A DNA stretch of 64,000 nt from UBA8079 sp965205535 (lineage in GTDB: Bacteria > Pseudomonadota > Alphaproteobacteria > UBA6615). Every line of letters starts with the position of its first letter. The stretch's first letter is position 1. Below the pieces are notes generated by a model. The model saw only the letters and a list, made by a program, of their open reading frames with translations. It was not told the DNA's origin and did no database searches. The translations under genes and the position numbers were made by a program. Of this stretch, positions 18,570 to 28,098 are shown piece after piece. The stretch covers positions 868,001-932,000 of the forward strand of contig CBDBHH010000005.1 of assembly GCA_965205535.1 (NCBI GenBank). The letters run 5' to 3'.

Positions 18570-19112
18570 ATGGGTGGCGAATCTTACAAGGTTTGGGGAT
18601 CGGTCCTCGTGGCGCTGACAGTGGCGCTCGCGATTGGCATCGTAATTAACGAGGCGACGCACAGCGACCATCTCGCGACCAATGCCTACAAGGTCGAAGT
18701 TCTCGAGGCGGCAGCCCCGACCACGGCGGCACCTGAGAAGCCGACGATCGAGCCCGTGGGCCCGTTGCTGGCATCGGCAGATCTTGCGGCCGGCGAAAAG
18801 GCATTCAAGCGCTGTGCGGCATGCCATACGTTCGAGAAAGGCGGCGCCAATAAGATAGGGCCAAATCTTTATGGCGTGGTCGGTCGCGACAAGGGGACGG
18901 CATCCGGCTTTAGTAAATATTCTGCAGCCATTGGCTCGATGGGTGGTCAATGGACCTATCCTGAATTGAATGCGTTCCTCACCAAACCCAAGGATTTCAT
19001 GGGTGGCACCGCGATGAATTTCAACGGCATCAAGAAGGTCCAGGATCGCGCCAACATCATCGCCTTCCTGCGTCAGCATGCGGACACACCGTTACCGTTG
19101 CCGACCCAGTAG
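18570..19112 (+). CDS. Membrane-anchored c-type cytochrome (CycM-like)
   Basis: A 180-residue protein with one N-terminal membrane anchor (VWGSVLVALTVALAIGIVI), a flexible alanine/proline-rich linker and a class I cytochrome c domain from about residue 70. The heme-binding CAACH is at KRCAACHTFEKGG, and the conserved Met ligand is in GGTAMNFNGI. The layout matches CycM/cytochrome c552, which passes electrons between the bc1 complex and terminal oxidases in the periplasm. It is divergent from kdsB, an arrangement known in related genomes. Confidence 0.92.
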   Translation: MGGESYKVWGSVLVALTVALAIGIVINEATHSDHLATNAYKVEVLEAAAPTTAAPEKPTIEPVGPLLASADLAAGEKAFKRCAACHTFEKGGANKIGPNLYGVVGRDKGTASGFSKYSAAIGSMGGQWTYPELNAFLTKPKDFMGGTAMNFNGIKKVQDRANIIAFLRQHADTPLPLPTQ

Positions 19113-19186
19113 CGGCCAACCGCCACAGTGAAGTAAGTTGCAGGCGGCGCTTCATGCGCCGCTTTGCATATGTGGAGACCCGTCGC

Positions 19187-19984
19187 GTGTCCGAACCGAT
19201 CGACCCGGAACTCGAAACCTTTGCCCACACGCTGGCCGACGCGGCCGGCGTCGCCGCACTGCGCTATTTCCGCGCCGGGTTCGATGTCGAGCTCAAGGAC
19301 GATGCGAGCCCGGTCACTCAGGCCGACCGCGAGGCCGAGACGGCCATGCGTGGCCTGATCGCGCAGGCCTACCCCGATCACGGGATCATGGGCGAGGAGC
19401 ATGGCAGCGAGCGTCTCGACGCCGATCTCGTCTGGGTCCTGGACCCGATCGACGGCACCCGCGCCTTCGTCAACGGGATTCCCTTATTTGCCACCCTGAT
19501 CGCGCTGGTGCGCGACGGCGAGCCTGTTCTGGGCCTGAACGCCTACCCCGCACTGGGTGAGCGCTGGCTGGGGGTCCGGGGCAAGCCGACACAACACTGG
19601 TTCGGCGCCAACGAAAGCGGCGCCGTCGAGGTCCGGTCCTGCCCGGCGATCGGCGATGTGCGCCTGTGCACGACGTCACCCGACATGTTTAACCCCGCCG
19701 ATGCCGCGCGTTACGCAAAACTGAAGGACGCCGTGCGCGACACCCGCTTCGGCACCGACGCCTGGGCCTATGCCATGGTCGCGTCAGGCCAGACCGATAT
19801 GGCGGCCGAATCCAACATGCAGCCTTATGACTATCTCTCCCACGCGGTCGTCGTCGCCGGCGCCGGTGGCACCATCACCGACTGGGAAGGCCAGCCGTTG
19901 CGCATGGACTCGCCCGGCTCCGTGCTCGCCGCCGGCGACACCGCGCGCCATGCCGAGGCGCTGGCGTTGCTGCAGGCCGGCTGA
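19187..19984 (+). CDS. Inositol monophosphatase family protein, probably histidinol-phosphatase
   Basis: A 265-residue Mg-dependent phosphatase. Metal-binding motifs are present: GEEHG, WVLDPIDGTRAFVNG and, near the end, QPYDYLSHAVVVAGAGG. The RAFVNG form (rather than NFVHG) is typical of HisN-type histidinol-phosphatases. I chose the GTG at 19187, nine bases after GGAG; an ATG at 19154 is in frame but less well spaced. It is followed closely by the ACT protein gene. Confidence 0.85.
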   Translation: MSEPIDPELETFAHTLADAAGVAALRYFRAGFDVELKDDASPVTQADREAETAMRGLIAQAYPDHGIMGEEHGSERLDADLVWVLDPIDGTRAFVNGIPLFATLIALVRDGEPVLGLNAYPALGERWLGVRGKPTQHWFGANESGAVEVRSCPAIGDVRLCTTSPDMFNPADAARYAKLKDAVRDTRFGTDAWAYAMVASGQTDMAAESNMQPYDYLSHAVVVAGAGGTITDWEGQPLRMDSPGSVLAAGDTARHAEALALLQAG

Positions 19985-20003
19985 ACCAAGAAGGAGCCCC
20001 GTC

Positions 20004-20528
20004 ATGGCCCATGATGTCCGCATCGCAATTTCCTGCCCCGACCGCACCGGCCTGTTGTCGGCGCTGACCGGACGCCTGTTCGACCTGGGTGCGGATATGG
20101 GCGATGCCAGTTTCGCCGTGCTGGGTGAAGCCGCAGAGTTTGCGACCGTCGCCCGCCTGCCCGACAGCGTAGCCGCAGAGGATGTCCGCGACGCGCTGGC
20201 GGCACTCTCCGAGATCGAAGACGCGGAAATTTCCGTCACCGCCTTCGCGCTCGGTGTCACCCATGGCGAGAGCGCCCATGTGACCCACCGCGTCGAAGTG
20301 CGCGGCACCGACCGGCCCGGGCTGGTGGCGCGTCTGACCGAGGCCTTCGCCGATTATGGCGCCAACATCGTGCGCATGGACTGTGAGCGTACGTCGGGCG
20401 GCCGGGCAGAGGACTATGTCATCCGCATCGAGGCATGGATTTCCGACGCGCGTGCCGAGACCTGCCTCGCCGCCGTCGACAACACCGCCCAATCTCTCGG
20501 ACTTTCGAGCCACGCCGAGGCGATCTAG
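20004..20528 (+). CDS. Double ACT-domain protein (GcvR-like)
   Basis: A 174-residue protein of two ACT domains: VRIAISCPDRTGLLSALTGR (residues about 5-24) and VEVRGTDRPGLVARLTEAFA (about 98-117). Tandem ACT proteins of this size are usually annotated as glycine cleavage repressor-like regulators that bind amino acids. No DNA-binding part is seen. A good AAGGAG lies ten bases before the ATG. No glycine-cleavage genes are in the window, so the target is unknown. Confidence 0.85.
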   Translation: MAHDVRIAISCPDRTGLLSALTGRLFDLGADMGDASFAVLGEAAEFATVARLPDSVAAEDVRDALAALSEIEDAEISVTAFALGVTHGESAHVTHRVEVRGTDRPGLVARLTEAFADYGANIVRMDCERTSGGRAEDYVIRIEAWISDARAETCLAAVDNTAQSLGLSSHAEAI

Positions 20529-20697
20529 GAATCGCCGGAAGGCCGGATATTCGTGACAACAAGACGATTCCGGGCCGGAATTGCGGCGCCGCCGCGGCGA
20601 TCCCTAACTTCCGCGTGAAAAAACGCTGGTTTGGCTTGATTGCTGACCCCTTCTGCCCCCAATTAGAAGGCAACGTTGTTCTGGGTCTGGAGGGGTC

Positions 20698-22560
20698 ATG
20701 CTCCGCAATCACGTCATCGCGGCCGTCGCCGAAATTGGTCTTGCCGCATCATCCATCGGCGGCGCGCAGGCGCTTGAGGGCACCAACGGCCCGGCGCACG
20801 CCCTGGCCATGCACGGAACGCCAAAATACGGGCCCGACTTTTCACATTTCGACTACGTCAATCCGAACGCGCTGAAAGGCGGTGAGGATGTCCGCCGCGC
20901 TATCGGCACGTTCGACAGCCTCAATCCGTTTATCATCCAGGGCAATCCGGCAACCGGTGTTGGCCTGATCTACGACACCCTGACCGTCTCCTCAGCAGAC
21001 GAGGCCTTCACCCAATATTGCCTGCTCTGTCTCACCATGGAGGTGCCCGACGACCGGTCCTGGATCGAGTATGAGCTGCGCCCGGACATCAAGTGGCACG
21101 ACGGCAAACCCATCACGCCGGCAGACGTCATTTTCTCGTTCAATTCGCTCCGTGACAAAGGCGCGCCCTTTTATCGCTTTTACTACCGCGACGTGACGAC
21201 GGTGGCGCAAACCGGCCCGAACAAGGTGAAGTTCTCGTTCGGTGACGTGCAAAATCCCGAGCTGGCACTCATCATCGGGCAAATACCGATTCTCCCGGCA
21301 CACTATTGGGAGTCCCGGGACTTCTCGAAAACCACGCTCGATATTCCGCTCGGCAGCGGGCCTTACAAAATTTCCGACGTGAAGGTCGGACGTTCCATCA
21401 CGGTGGAGCGGGTCCCCGACTATTGGGGAAGCGATCATCCGACCAATGTCGGGCGCAATAACATCGGCAAACTGCGGTTCGAGTATTTTCGCGATCCCAA
21501 CGTGTCTCGAATCTCCCTGATATCCGGTGAAATCGACCGCATGCGCGAGAACACTTCGAAGGCGTGGGCAACGGAATATACCAACACCAAGCCGTTTCTG
21601 GACGGCAAGCTTCTCCGGGGAGAATTCGCCCATCAACGCACCGCACCGATCCAGGGGTTCATATTCAACCTCCGCAAACCGCTGTTCAAGGATCGCCAGG
21701 TTCGCGCCGCCATCGGCATGGCGTTCGACTTCGAGTGGTCCAACAAGAATCTTTTCTATGACGCCTATGCGCGAACCGACAGTTACTTCGACAACTCCGA
21801 CCTCGGCAGCCGGGGCTTGCTGCAGGACGCGGATTCCGAAGAACGCGAGATTCTGAACCGGTATCGCGACCGCCTCCCGGCCGAGCTGTTCGAAGCAGTT
21901 TATGCGCCGCCCAGCACCGACGGATCGGGAACCCGCGGCGTTCGGGGCAACCTGCGGGCCGCCGCCAAGCTGCTCGAAGATGCCGGTTGGGTGATCCGGG
22001 ACGGAAAGCGCGTCAACGCGGAGACCGGTCAGCCGTTCCAATTCAAAATATTGCTCGGCAGCCAGAATTTCGAGAGGATCGCACTGCCATTTGCGCGCAA
22101 TCTCGAACGGCTGGGGATCGAGGCCAAGGTGCGTGTGGTGGATGCCTCCCAGTACCGTGAACGAACCGACAGTTTCGATTTCGACATGATTTCCGGCATC
22201 TGGGGACAGTCGGAATCCCCCGGCAACGAGCAGCGTGAGTTCTGGTCCAGCAGTTCGGCAACCCGCAACGGGTCCCGCAATCTTGCAGGCATCTCGGATC
22301 CCGTGATCGACGAACTGATCGAGCTGGTATCCTCCGCACCGACCCGGGCGAGCCTGGTGCAGCGCACGCGGGCACTCGACCGCGCGCTCGTCTGGGGCCA
22401 CTACGTGATCCCCCAATGGCACAGCACGGTGGACCGGATTGTTTATTGGGACCGCTATGGCATTCCCGAAACCGTGCCGCGCAGCGGGGTGCAACTCGAC
22501 ACCTGGTGGATCGACCCGGAGAAGGACGAAGCCATCCGCGCCTATCGCGGTCGTCGCTAG
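20698..22560 (+). CDS. yejA: Extracellular solute-binding protein YejA (family 5)
   Basis: A 620-residue periplasmic peptide-binding protein. A hydrophobic N-terminus (VIAAVAEIGLAASSIGGAQA) fits a signal peptide. The mature start HGTPKYGPDFSHFDYVNPNA is highly characteristic of YejA, the binding protein of the YejABEF peptide/microcin C importer. Family-5 motifs such as EYELRPDIKWHDGKPITPAD and GSGPYKISDVKVGR are clear. GGAGG lies five bases before the ATG. It opens the four-gene transporter operon. Confidence 0.93.
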   Translation: MLRNHVIAAVAEIGLAASSIGGAQALEGTNGPAHALAMHGTPKYGPDFSHFDYVNPNALKGGEDVRRAIGTFDSLNPFIIQGNPATGVGLIYDTLTVSSADEAFTQYCLLCLTMEVPDDRSWIEYELRPDIKWHDGKPITPADVIFSFNSLRDKGAPFYRFYYRDVTTVAQTGPNKVKFSFGDVQNPELALIIGQIPILPAHYWESRDFSKTTLDIPLGSGPYKISDVKVGRSITVERVPDYWGSDHPTNVGRNNIGKLRFEYFRDPNVSRISLISGEIDRMRENTSKAWATEYTNTKPFLDGKLLRGEFAHQRTAPIQGFIFNLRKPLFKDRQVRAAIGMAFDFEWSNKNLFYDAYARTDSYFDNSDLGSRGLLQDADSEEREILNRYRDRLPAELFEAVYAPPSTDGSGTRGVRGNLRAAAKLLEDAGWVIRDGKRVNAETGQPFQFKILLGSQNFERIALPFARNLERLGIEAKVRVVDASQYRERTDSFDFDMISGIWGQSESPGNEQREFWSSSSATRNGSRNLAGISDPVIDELIELVSSAPTRASLVQRTRALDRALVWGHYVIPQWHSTVDRIVYWDRYGIPETVPRSGVQLDTWWIDPEKDEAIRAYRGRR

Positions 22561-22593
22561 CCCCGACGCGCCCCGCGGAGATATTCTGACCTT

Positions 22594-23709
22594 ATGCTCT
22601 CGTACATCATTCGCCGTCTGCTGCTGATCATTCCAACATTGTTTGGAATTATTCTGCTCAACTTCGCCATCGTGCAGTTTGCACCCGGCGGACCCGTCGA
22701 GCAGATGATCGCCCAGATTCAGGGCACCGCGGTCGATGCCACCTCACGCGTTTCGGGTGGACTGGGTGACGGTGGACAGCAGGGCGTCGACCAGCTGCAG
22801 CGCGACACCACCTCCAGTTTCGAATCCAAGTATCGCGGCGCTCGCGGTTTGCCGCCGGAGTTCATCGAGGAACTGGAGAAGCTGGTCGGCTTCGACAAAC
22901 CGCCGCATGAACGGTTCTTCCTGATGGTGAAGAACTATATTCAGTTCGATTTCGGCAACAGCTTCTTTCAGGACCGACCCGTTATTGATCTTGTGCTCGA
23001 GAAGCTGCCGGTCTCGATCACCATCGGGTTCTGGACCACCATCTTCCTGTACGGCATTTCAATCCCGCTGGGCATCGCCAAGGCCGTTCGGGACGGAACG
23101 CGGTTTGACGCCTGGACCAGCGCGGTGGTCATTACGGGCAATGCCCTGCCTTCTTTCATGATCGCCATTCTTGGCATTCAGCTATTTGCGAGCGGCAACT
23201 TCGTGGACTGGTTCCCGTTACGCGGACTGACATCGGACAATTTTGCCGAACTGAGTCTGCTCGGCAAAGTCGGGGATTATTTGCTTCACATCATATTGCC
23301 GGTGGGCGCGTTGGTGATCGGTGGCTACGCCGCACTGACGATGCTGACCAAGAATTCCTTCCTCGATCAGATTTCCCAGCAATATGTCGTCACCGCACGC
23401 GCCAAGGGGCTCCAGGAAAGCCGGGTCCTCTATGGTCATGTGTTTCGCAACGCCATGCTGATCGTCATCTCCGGCTTTCCCGCAGCCTTCCTATCGATTT
23501 TGTTCGGCGGCGCGCTGCTGATCGAAATCATCTTCTCGCTCGACGGGTTGGGCCTGCTCGGGTTCGAAGCGGTGCTGAACCGGGACTATCCGATCGTTTT
23601 TGCCACCCTCTATGTGTTTGGCCTGATGGGATTGCTCATCAAACTGGTGACGGATGTGACGTATGTGCTGGTCGATCCCCGGATCGACTTCGAAAGCCGT
23701 GAGGTCTGA
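22594..23709 (+). CDS. yejB: Peptide ABC transporter permease YejB
   Basis: A 371-residue inner-membrane permease with about six helices. The N-terminus LSYIIRRLLLIIPTLFGIIL and the EAA loop ARAKGLQESRVLYGHVFRNA identify the DppB-like fold. A long loop after the first helix (residues about 35-110) with FEGFDKPPH-like sequence (LVGFDKPPHERFF) is typical of YejB. It lies 33 bases after yejA and one base before yejE. Confidence 0.95.
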   Translation: MLSYIIRRLLLIIPTLFGIILLNFAIVQFAPGGPVEQMIAQIQGTAVDATSRVSGGLGDGGQQGVDQLQRDTTSSFESKYRGARGLPPEFIEELEKLVGFDKPPHERFFLMVKNYIQFDFGNSFFQDRPVIDLVLEKLPVSITIGFWTTIFLYGISIPLGIAKAVRDGTRFDAWTSAVVITGNALPSFMIAILGIQLFASGNFVDWFPLRGLTSDNFAELSLLGKVGDYLLHIILPVGALVIGGYAALTMLTKNSFLDQISQQYVVTARAKGLQESRVLYGHVFRNAMLIVISGFPAAFLSILFGGALLIEIIFSLDGLGLLGFEAVLNRDYPIVFATLYVFGLMGLLIKLVTDVTYVLVDPRIDFESREV

Positions 23710-23710
23710 C

Positions 23711-24808
23711 ATGACGATGACGGCGACAACCTCGGAGGTGGCAGAATCGGGCGCGCATCGTTTTCTGTGGCTGACCATTACCCCGCTGACCGCGCGGCGG
23801 CTCGCGAATTTCCGCGCCAACCGGCGCGGTTACTGGTCACTCTGGATCTTCCTGATCCTGTTTTTCTTGTCACTTTTCGCCGAGTTTATCGCCAACGATA
23901 AACCCCTGCTGGTGCGTTTCGACGGGGACTTTTACACACCCATCTTCAACGCCTATCCGGAAACGGCCTTCGGAGGCGATTTCGAAACCGAGACCGACTA
24001 CACAGACCCCTTTGTGATTGAGTTGATCGAGGAAAAGGGCTGGTTGTTGATGCCGCTTATTCCGTACAGCTTCGACACGCCCGTGACCGACCTGCCAACA
24101 CCCGCGCCGTCACCGCCGACGTTCCAGAATTGGCTGGGCACCGACGATCAGGCGCGGGACGTCACGGCACGGCTGATCTACGGCTTCCGGATATCGGTGC
24201 TGTTCGGCATGACCCTCACGGTGCTCGCCAGTATTATCGGCGTGATTGCCGGCGCGGTTCAGGGCTACTACGGCGGCTGGGTCGATCTGGGGTTCCAGCG
24301 CTTCATCGAGGTCTGGGAAGGCATGCCCTTCCTGTTCGTGCTGCTGATCGTCGCAAGCTTGTTCGTGCCGGGCTTCTGGACCTTGCTCTTCATCATGCTG
24401 CTGTTCAGCTGGACCAGCCTCGTGGGCGTCGTTCGTGCCGAGTTTCTGCGCGCGCGAAATTTCGACTATGTACGCGCCGCGCGTGCGGTCGGGCTCGGCA
24501 ACCGTTTGATCATGTTCCGCCATGTCCTGCCCAACGCGATGGTCGCGACGATTACATTCCTGCCATTCACGCTGGTGGCCGGCCTGACGGCCCTGACCGG
24601 GCTCGACTTTCTCGGTCTCGGCCTGCCGCCCGGCTCTCCATCACTGGGAGAGCTCCTCAAACAGGCGAAGGAGAATTTTACCGCCGGTTGGCTTACATTC
24701 GCGGCGGTGTTCTCGATTACCATCATGTTGATGCTTGTTGTCTTTGTCGGCGAGGCCGTGCGTGACGCCTTTGACCCTCGTAAGCAGATTACCGGAGACC
24801 ATGGCTGA
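23711..24808 (+). CDS. yejE: Peptide ABC transporter permease YejE
   Basis: A 365-residue inner-membrane permease. The N-terminal segment LTARRLANFRANRRGYWSLW precedes the first helix, as in YejE. A large periplasmic loop (about 60-150) contains NWLGTDDQARDVTARLIYGF, and the EAA loop is RAARAVGLGNRLIMFRHVLP. It overlaps yejF by one base (TGATG), so the two are translationally coupled. Confidence 0.95.
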   Translation: MTMTATTSEVAESGAHRFLWLTITPLTARRLANFRANRRGYWSLWIFLILFFLSLFAEFIANDKPLLVRFDGDFYTPIFNAYPETAFGGDFETETDYTDPFVIELIEEKGWLLMPLIPYSFDTPVTDLPTPAPSPPTFQNWLGTDDQARDVTARLIYGFRISVLFGMTLTVLASIIGVIAGAVQGYYGGWVDLGFQRFIEVWEGMPFLFVLLIVASLFVPGFWTLLFIMLLFSWTSLVGVVRAEFLRARNFDYVRAARAVGLGNRLIMFRHVLPNAMVATITFLPFTLVAGLTALTGLDFLGLGLPPGSPSLGELLKQAKENFTAGWLTFAAVFSITIMLMLVVFVGEAVRDAFDPRKQITGDHG

Positions 24809-26439
24809 TGGCTGATCCGTTGCTTTCCATCCAGGACCTGTCCGTCGACTTCTCGACCCCCGGCGGGCTCGTGCATGCCGTACGAAATGTCTCCTTCGAT
24901 GTGGCACCCGGCGAGACCCTGGCGCTGGTCGGCGAGTCCGGGTCGGGCAAATCCGTCAGCGCGTTGTCGGTCCTGCAACTCCTGCCCTACCCGACCGCCC
25001 GGCATCCGAACGGCTCCATCAAATTCGAGGGTCAGGAGCTTCTTGGCGCGGAAGAGGCAACGCTGCGCGGTATCCGCGGCAACGACATCGCGATGATCTT
25101 CCAGGAGCCGATGACCTCGCTCAACCCGCTGCACACGATCGAGAAACAGATCAACGAGGTCCTGTTCGTGCATAAGGGACTGGCCCGCCAGGCCGCGCGT
25201 GCGCGCACGCTGGAATTGCTGAAACTCGTCGGCCTGAACAACGCCGAGCAGCGCCTCAACGCCTATCCCCACGAATTGTCAGGCGGGCAACGACAACGGG
25301 TGATGATTGCCATGGCGCTCGCCAACGAGCCCAAACTCCTGATCGCCGACGAACCGACCACCGCGCTCGACGTCACGATCCAGGCCCAGATCCTCGAACT
25401 GCTCGACGATCTGAAGGCGAAGTTCGAAATGTCGATCCTGTTCATCACCCATGATCTGGGGATCGTGCGAAAGATGGCCGACCGGGTCGCAGTGATGCAG
25501 CAGGGCGAGATCGTCGAGCTGCGCGAGACCGAAGAGCTGTTTGCATCGCCATCCCATAGCTACACCCGGCAGTTGCTCGACGCCGAACCGTCGGGCAGCG
25601 CGTTGGCGCCGGTGCACAACGCGCCGAAAATCGTCCAGGCCGATGATCTCAAGGTGCACTTCCCGATCAAGGCCGGTCTCATGCGCCGTGTCGTCGATCA
25701 TGTCCGCGCGGTGGACGGGATCACGCTTGAAGTGCGCGAAGGCCAGACCGTGGGTGTCGTGGGCGAGTCCGGTTCCGGCAAGACCACGCTCGGCCTCGCG
25801 TTGCTCCGGCTGATCTCCTCGGACGGCCCGATCGAATTTGAAGGTCAGGCGATCGAGGGGCTGCGCACAAAGGAGCTGCGGCCGCTGCGCCGCGAGATGC
25901 AGATCGTCTTCCAGGACCCCTACGGCTCCCTGTCGCCACGCATGTCCATCGCACAGATCATCGCCGAGGGATTGAAAGTTCACGGCATTGGCGAAAGTGC
26001 AGACGATCGCGACGCCATGATCGTGCAGGTGATGGAGGAAGTCGGCCTCGACCCCGCCGCACGGCACCGCTACCCGCACGAGTTTTCCGGTGGCCAACGC
26101 CAACGCGTGGCGATCGCCCGGGCGCTGGTGCTGAAACCGAAATTCATCGTGCTGGACGAACCAACATCCGCGCTCGACCGCTCGGTGCAGGCACAGATCA
26201 TCGACCTGCTGCGTGGGCTGCAGGAGAAATACAAGCTCGCCTATCTTTTCATCAGTCATGACTTGAAGGTGGTGCGGGCGATCTCGAACCATGTGATCGT
26301 CATGCAAAACGGCAAGGTGGTGGAACAGGGCCCGGCGACCGAGATCTTTGATGCCCCACGCGAGGACTACACGAAGGCCCTGATGGCCGCGGCCTTCGAC
26401 CTGGCGGCCGTCGGCGCAGGCGACGCCGTCGCTACCTAG
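24808..26439 (+). CDS. yejF: Dual ATPase of the Yej peptide transporter
   Basis: A 543-residue protein with two fused ABC ATPase domains (about 1-255 and 275-530). Both Walker A sites (GESGSGKS and GESGSGKT), both signature motifs (LSGGQRQR and FSGGQRQR) and both Walker B regions (LLIADEPTTALD, FIVLDEPTSALD) are intact. YejF powers uptake of oligopeptides, including peptide antibiotics such as microcin C in enterobacteria. It is the last transporter gene. Confidence 0.95.
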   Translation: MADPLLSIQDLSVDFSTPGGLVHAVRNVSFDVAPGETLALVGESGSGKSVSALSVLQLLPYPTARHPNGSIKFEGQELLGAEEATLRGIRGNDIAMIFQEPMTSLNPLHTIEKQINEVLFVHKGLARQAARARTLELLKLVGLNNAEQRLNAYPHELSGGQRQRVMIAMALANEPKLLIADEPTTALDVTIQAQILELLDDLKAKFEMSILFITHDLGIVRKMADRVAVMQQGEIVELRETEELFASPSHSYTRQLLDAEPSGSALAPVHNAPKIVQADDLKVHFPIKAGLMRRVVDHVRAVDGITLEVREGQTVGVVGESGSGKTTLGLALLRLISSDGPIEFEGQAIEGLRTKELRPLRREMQIVFQDPYGSLSPRMSIAQIIAEGLKVHGIGESADDRDAMIVQVMEEVGLDPAARHRYPHEFSGGQRQRVAIARALVLKPKFIVLDEPTSALDRSVQAQIIDLLRGLQEKYKLAYLFISHDLKVVRAISNHVIVMQNGKVVEQGPATEIFDAPREDYTKALMAAAFDLAAVGAGDAVAT

Positions 26440-26447
26440 ACCCCGTC

Positions 26448-27383
26448 ATGGCCATCCTGATCATTGCTTCCCACGACCGGCCCGACTGGTGGGCGCGCGA
26501 GCTCACTCAGCGCGATCCCGACCTCGATGTGCGGATCTGGCCCGATGTCGGCGATCCGGCCGACATCACCTATGTCCTAGCCTGGAAACCGCCGGTGGGG
26601 GCACTCGCGACCCTGCCCAACCTCGCGATCGTATTTTCGCTGGGCGCCGGGGTGGATCATCTGTTCACGGACCCGGATTTCCCGTCCCATGTCGCCGTCG
26701 TGCGCGTGGTCGACCCGTATCTGACCGCCGGGATCAGGGAATATGTCCTGCTGCACACGCTGCGCTATCACCGCAACCAGCCGGCCCTCGAACAACAGCA
26801 GCGCGACCATGTCTGGGACGACCGGGCGCGGGAATTGCGCCAGGCCGACGAACAGGGTGTCGGCATTCTGGGGCTCGGTGAACTGGGCCGTGCAAGCGCC
26901 GCGGCACTGGCGACACTCGGTTTCGATGTCGCGGGATGGAGCCGCACCGCCAAGGACATTCCGGGCATCACCTGTTTCGACGGTCGCGGTGGCCTCGACG
27001 CCTTACTTGGCCGGTCACGCATCCTGATCTGCCTGCTGCCGCTCACACCCGAGACCGAGGGTGTCCTCAACGCGGACCTGTTCTCGAAGCTTCCCAAGGG
27101 GGCCTATCTGATCAACGCCGCGCGCGGTGGGCACATGATCGAAGAAGACCTGATCCCGGCGCTGGAATCCGGGCGACTGTCCCACGCCACGCTGGATGTC
27201 TTTCGCGAAGAGCCGATGCCCGCAGATCATCCCTTCTGGGACCATCCGCAGATCACGGTCACGCCGCACAACGCGGCGATCACAGACCCGCGCAGTGTTG
27301 TTGTCCAGATCCTCGACGATATCGGCCGGCACACACGCGGTGAGGCGCTTTCCAACCCGGTGGACACGGCGCTCGGCTACTAG
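26448..27383 (+). CDS. ghrA: Glyoxylate/hydroxypyruvate reductase A-like dehydrogenase
   Basis: A 311-residue D-2-hydroxyacid dehydrogenase. The NAD(P)-binding glycine motif is GVGILGLGELGRASAAAL, the catalytic Arg segment is LINAARGGHMIEEDLIPALE, and the Glu/His pair is in TLDVFREEPMP and VTPHNAAIT. The N-terminal part FSLGAGVDHL is typical of GhrA. It starts eight bases after yejF and may share its transcript, though no functional link is obvious. Confidence 0.88.
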   Translation: MAILIIASHDRPDWWARELTQRDPDLDVRIWPDVGDPADITYVLAWKPPVGALATLPNLAIVFSLGAGVDHLFTDPDFPSHVAVVRVVDPYLTAGIREYVLLHTLRYHRNQPALEQQQRDHVWDDRARELRQADEQGVGILGLGELGRASAAALATLGFDVAGWSRTAKDIPGITCFDGRGGLDALLGRSRILICLLPLTPETEGVLNADLFSKLPKGAYLINAARGGHMIEEDLIPALESGRLSHATLDVFREEPMPADHPFWDHPQITVTPHNAAITDPRSVVVQILDDIGRHTRGEALSNPVDTALGY

Positions 27384-27392
27384 ACCGGGGCC

Positions 27393-28013
27393 CTAGGCCA
27401 TCTCGATCAGGCACCATTTCTGGAATGCCGGACGCGCGGACAGCGCGTCGTACCAGCGCCGCAGGTTGGGCAGGTCCGGCCGTTCGATCTCAAGGCTGAA
27501 GAACCGGTGGGCGATGGGCCCGAGCGGGATATCCGCCAGCGTGAATTCGTCGCCGGCGACATAGGCGGTCTTTGCCAACTGCCCATCGAGAATGGTCATC
27601 CCCCGGGCCCAGGCCTGTCGCGCGCCCTCGATCCTGGCATTGTCGCGGTCCTCGGGTTTGGTCCGAACGAGGCCCACAAGCACCGTGCCCTGATGGGGTG
27701 CCACGACCGACAACTCCCAGTCCATCCAGCGTTCGACCAGGTTCCGCGCCTCGAACTCAGAAGGATAAAGCGCGCTTTTGTGCTTGCGCGCGAGATAGCG
27801 GATGACGCTGTTGGATTCCCACATCACGAAATCGTCGTCGATGACCGTCGGCACCTTGCCGTTGGGGTTCATTGCCAGATATTCGGGCGTGTCGTTCTGC
27901 CCGAACGCGCCGCCGATGTCGTTGTCGTGATCGTATGCAACCCCGGCCTCGTCGCAGAACCAGAGTATCTTCTGCACATTGGTGGACGTCGCGCGCCCGA
28001 GAATCTTCAGCAT
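27393..28013 (-). CDS. Glutathione S-transferase family protein
   Basis: A 206-residue cytosolic protein with an N-terminal thioredoxin-like domain (LKILGRATSTNVQKILWFCD; PNGKVPTVIDDDFVMWESNS) and a helical C-terminal domain. The cis-proline region KVPTV and the ESNS glutathione-contact motif are present. The class resembles the plant-type/YfcF-like bacterial GSTs; substrate unknown. It is convergent with ghrA and lies downstream of a terminator for the luciferase-like gene. Confidence 0.88.
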   Translation of the reverse strand: MLKILGRATSTNVQKILWFCDEAGVAYDHDNDIGGAFGQNDTPEYLAMNPNGKVPTVIDDDFVMWESNSVIRYLARKHKSALYPSEFEARNLVERWMDWELSVVAPHQGTVLVGLVRTKPEDRDNARIEGARQAWARGMTILDGQLAKTAYVAGDEFTLADIPLGPIAHRFFSLEIERPDLPNLRRWYDALSARPAFQKWCLIEMA

Positions 28014-28032
28014 CTTCGTTCTCCCCGGACCG

Positions 28033-28065
28033 AAAAACAGAAGGGCCGCACAATGTGCGACCCTT
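28033..28065 (-). terminator. Rho-independent terminator of the luciferase-like gene
   Basis: On the minus strand a stem AAGGG-T-CGCAC / GTGCG-G-CCCTT with loop ATT is followed by CTGTTTTT. It lies 34 bases past the stop of the luciferase-like gene and before the GST start, so it should separate the two transcripts. Confidence 0.8.
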
Positions 28066-28098
28066 CCATCTCACGTTCCCCCGATTATGACTTCGGGT

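Noticed and set aside
20992..22494. Minus-strand open frame of 500 codons opposite yejA
   Set aside because: Shadow of yejA; no family resemblance and no ribosome site.
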